64,000 nucleotides of DNA, from positions 2,604,001 through 2,668,000 of the forward strand of contig OZ245051.1 of assembly GCA_965224515.1 (NCBI GenBank), written 5' to 3'. Under the pieces are notes generated by a model. It saw only the letters and a program-made list of their open reading frames with translations, searched no databases and was not told the DNA's origin. Source of the DNA: Sedimenticola_A sp040506425 (GTDB lineage Bacteria > Pseudomonadota > Gammaproteobacteria > Chromatiales > Chromatiaceae). Below, piece by piece: positions 63,287-64,000 of the stretch (positions are counted from its first letter, which is position 1; every line of letters begins with the position of its first letter). The translations under genes and the position numbers were made by a program.

Positions 63287-64000
63287 TCAGGCACAGACTG
63301 CTGTGTAGCGTATCTGAAGAGCACGGTACCTGGCCGCCTCTTCGTGTTTACCCCGTTTCTCGGCGCCGTTGGCCAGGATGGCGGCTTTGCGGGTCAGCAT
63401 CTCACTGGCGGCTTCAAGGTCCTGGCCTTGGATTTCACCGCTGACAATGATCTTTTCCAGCGCCTGCAGGCGAAACCTGTCCATACCCCAGTGGCGGCGG
63501 GACAGCTGGTCGTCATGGCCGCCGTATTTGTTGATCTGGGGTTGCTCTATAAAAGCCACGGGGTAGCGGGCGCAGATCCGCAGCCAGAGGTCGTAGTCCT
63601 CGCAGGCGGGGAGAGACTCGTCAAATACTCCCACCTGTTCGAAAACATCCCTGTGAATCATGACCGAGGAGGGAGAGATAACACACAGCGGCAGGCAGTG
63701 CCGGAAGATGACACCGCCCTGCTTGGTGTGCTTTTTCATCTGGTTGACGCGTTTTCCGTCCCTGATCCAGATCTCCTCGGTGTGGCAGATCCTGATATCC
63801 GGGTGGTTGCTGAGCAGCTCTTTCTGGGCTTGGAGTTTCCCTGGCAGCCACTCGTCGTCTGAGTCGAGAAATGCGATCCAGTCACCCCGGGCATTGGCGA
63901 TACCCAGGTTCCTCGCACTGCTGACCCCCTGGTTGGGCTGGTGCAGGTAACGGACAGAGGGGAATTTCTGCGCCAGCAATTCCCGGGTCCGGTCCTCGGA
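63287..64000 (-). CDS. Family 2 glycosyltransferase, 5' end outside the window
   Basis: At least 237 codons; the frame is open to base 64000 and the protein starts beyond it. The visible part begins EDRTRELLAQKFPSVRYLHQ, the usual sequence just after the DDGS motif of GT-A enzymes. It continues QGVSSARNLGIANARGDWIA and FLDSDDEWLPGKL, the DxD-type nucleotide-sugar site, then YDLWLRICARYPVAF near the acceptor site. It should transfer a sugar from a nucleotide donor to a glycan or lipid. Its stop is 13 bp before the next gene. Confidence 0.92.
   Translation of the reverse strand, partial: SEDRTRELLAQKFPSVRYLHQPNQGVSSARNLGIANARGDWIAFLDSDDEWLPGKLQAQKELLSNHPDIRICHTEEIWIRDGKRVNQMKKHTKQGGVIFRHCLPLCVISPSSVMIHRDVFEQVGVFDESLPACEDYDLWLRICARYPVAFIEQPQINKYGGHDDQLSRRHWGMDRFRLQALEKIIVSGEIQGQDLEAASEMLTRKAAILANGAEKRGKHEEAARYRALQIRYTAVCA

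Overview
The window looks like a chromosomal segment of a gammaproteobacterium. The evidence is a complete type II secretion (T2SS) operon, a GspA/GspB pair, MobB, TrmO and a YbaK-type editing protein, all of gammaproteobacterial style. REP-like intergenic palindromes and tightly packed operons agree with this. The abundance of c-type cytochromes suggests a respiratory, perhaps sulfur- or metal-oxidising member (Chromatiales-like). That lineage guess is inference; no rRNA is present. I saw no transposase, integrase or prophage gene.

Layout. (1) 1-3.5 kb: housekeeping genes (DUF4197 tail, mobB, class II aldolase, small unknown protein, methyltransferase, YbaK-type deacylase) and a tRNA-Ser(GGA). 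(2) 3.5-4.8 kb: a non-coding stretch with a 285-bp tandem duplication, REP-like palindromes and a CRP-type operator. (3) 4.8-7.5 kb: a nine-haem exported cytochrome. (4) 8.0-11.1 kb: gspA and gspB. (5) 11.1-13.2 kb: a periplasmic Sel1/ankyrin protein. (6) 13.2-26.5 kb: a probable trans-envelope electron conduit. It comprises a ferredoxin/flavin NAD(P)-type oxidoreductase, a five-TM b-haem-like membrane protein, a 21-haem cytochrome, a giant repetitive cytochrome with 74 haem motifs, a small exported protein, and an AMIN-like/SPOR/TPR/beta-barrel outer-membrane protein. (7) 26.9-28.3 kb: a soluble histidine kinase facing a LuxR-type response regulator. (8) 28.8-47.3 kb: a secreted copper-flavoured module. 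It comprises a ~2,000-residue beta-helix protein whose dockerin tail is split off by a frameshift, three cupredoxin/multicopper-oxidase paralogues, a membrane-anchored unknown, a subtilase with three MopE-type metal-binding repeats, an unknown protein, a SCO1-type copper chaperone and a cytochrome c/periplasmic-binding-protein fusion. (9) 47.3-48.7 kb: a membrane histidine kinase with a decayed ATPase domain. (10) 48.9-59.5 kb: gspD, E, F, G, H, I, J, K, L, M and a GspC/N-like gene. (11) 59.5-64 kb: an HD-GYP response regulator, trmO, an SDR oxidoreductase, a nucleoside-phosphorylase-like protein and a truncated glycosyltransferase.

How it may work together (inference). T2SS genes bracket about 36 kb of exported redox proteins, so this could be a secretion machine carried with its own cargo. 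In the conduit, electrons could pass between an NAD(P)-linked flavin/FeS enzyme, an inner-membrane b-haem protein, the 21-haem periplasmic cytochrome, the outer-membrane barrel and the 74-haem wire. The copper module could be an extracellular oxidase system supplied by the SCO1-like chaperone. The two-component pair sits between the two modules. GGGT-n-ACCC dyads recur in front of both copper transcription units but not elsewhere that I noticed, and two perfect TGTGA-N6-TCACA sites precede the nine-haem gene and the kinase gene. The most novel-looking elements are the 74-haem cytochrome with its 279-bp four-haem super-repeat and the cytochrome/barrel/copper-oxidase/T2SS combination as one locus.
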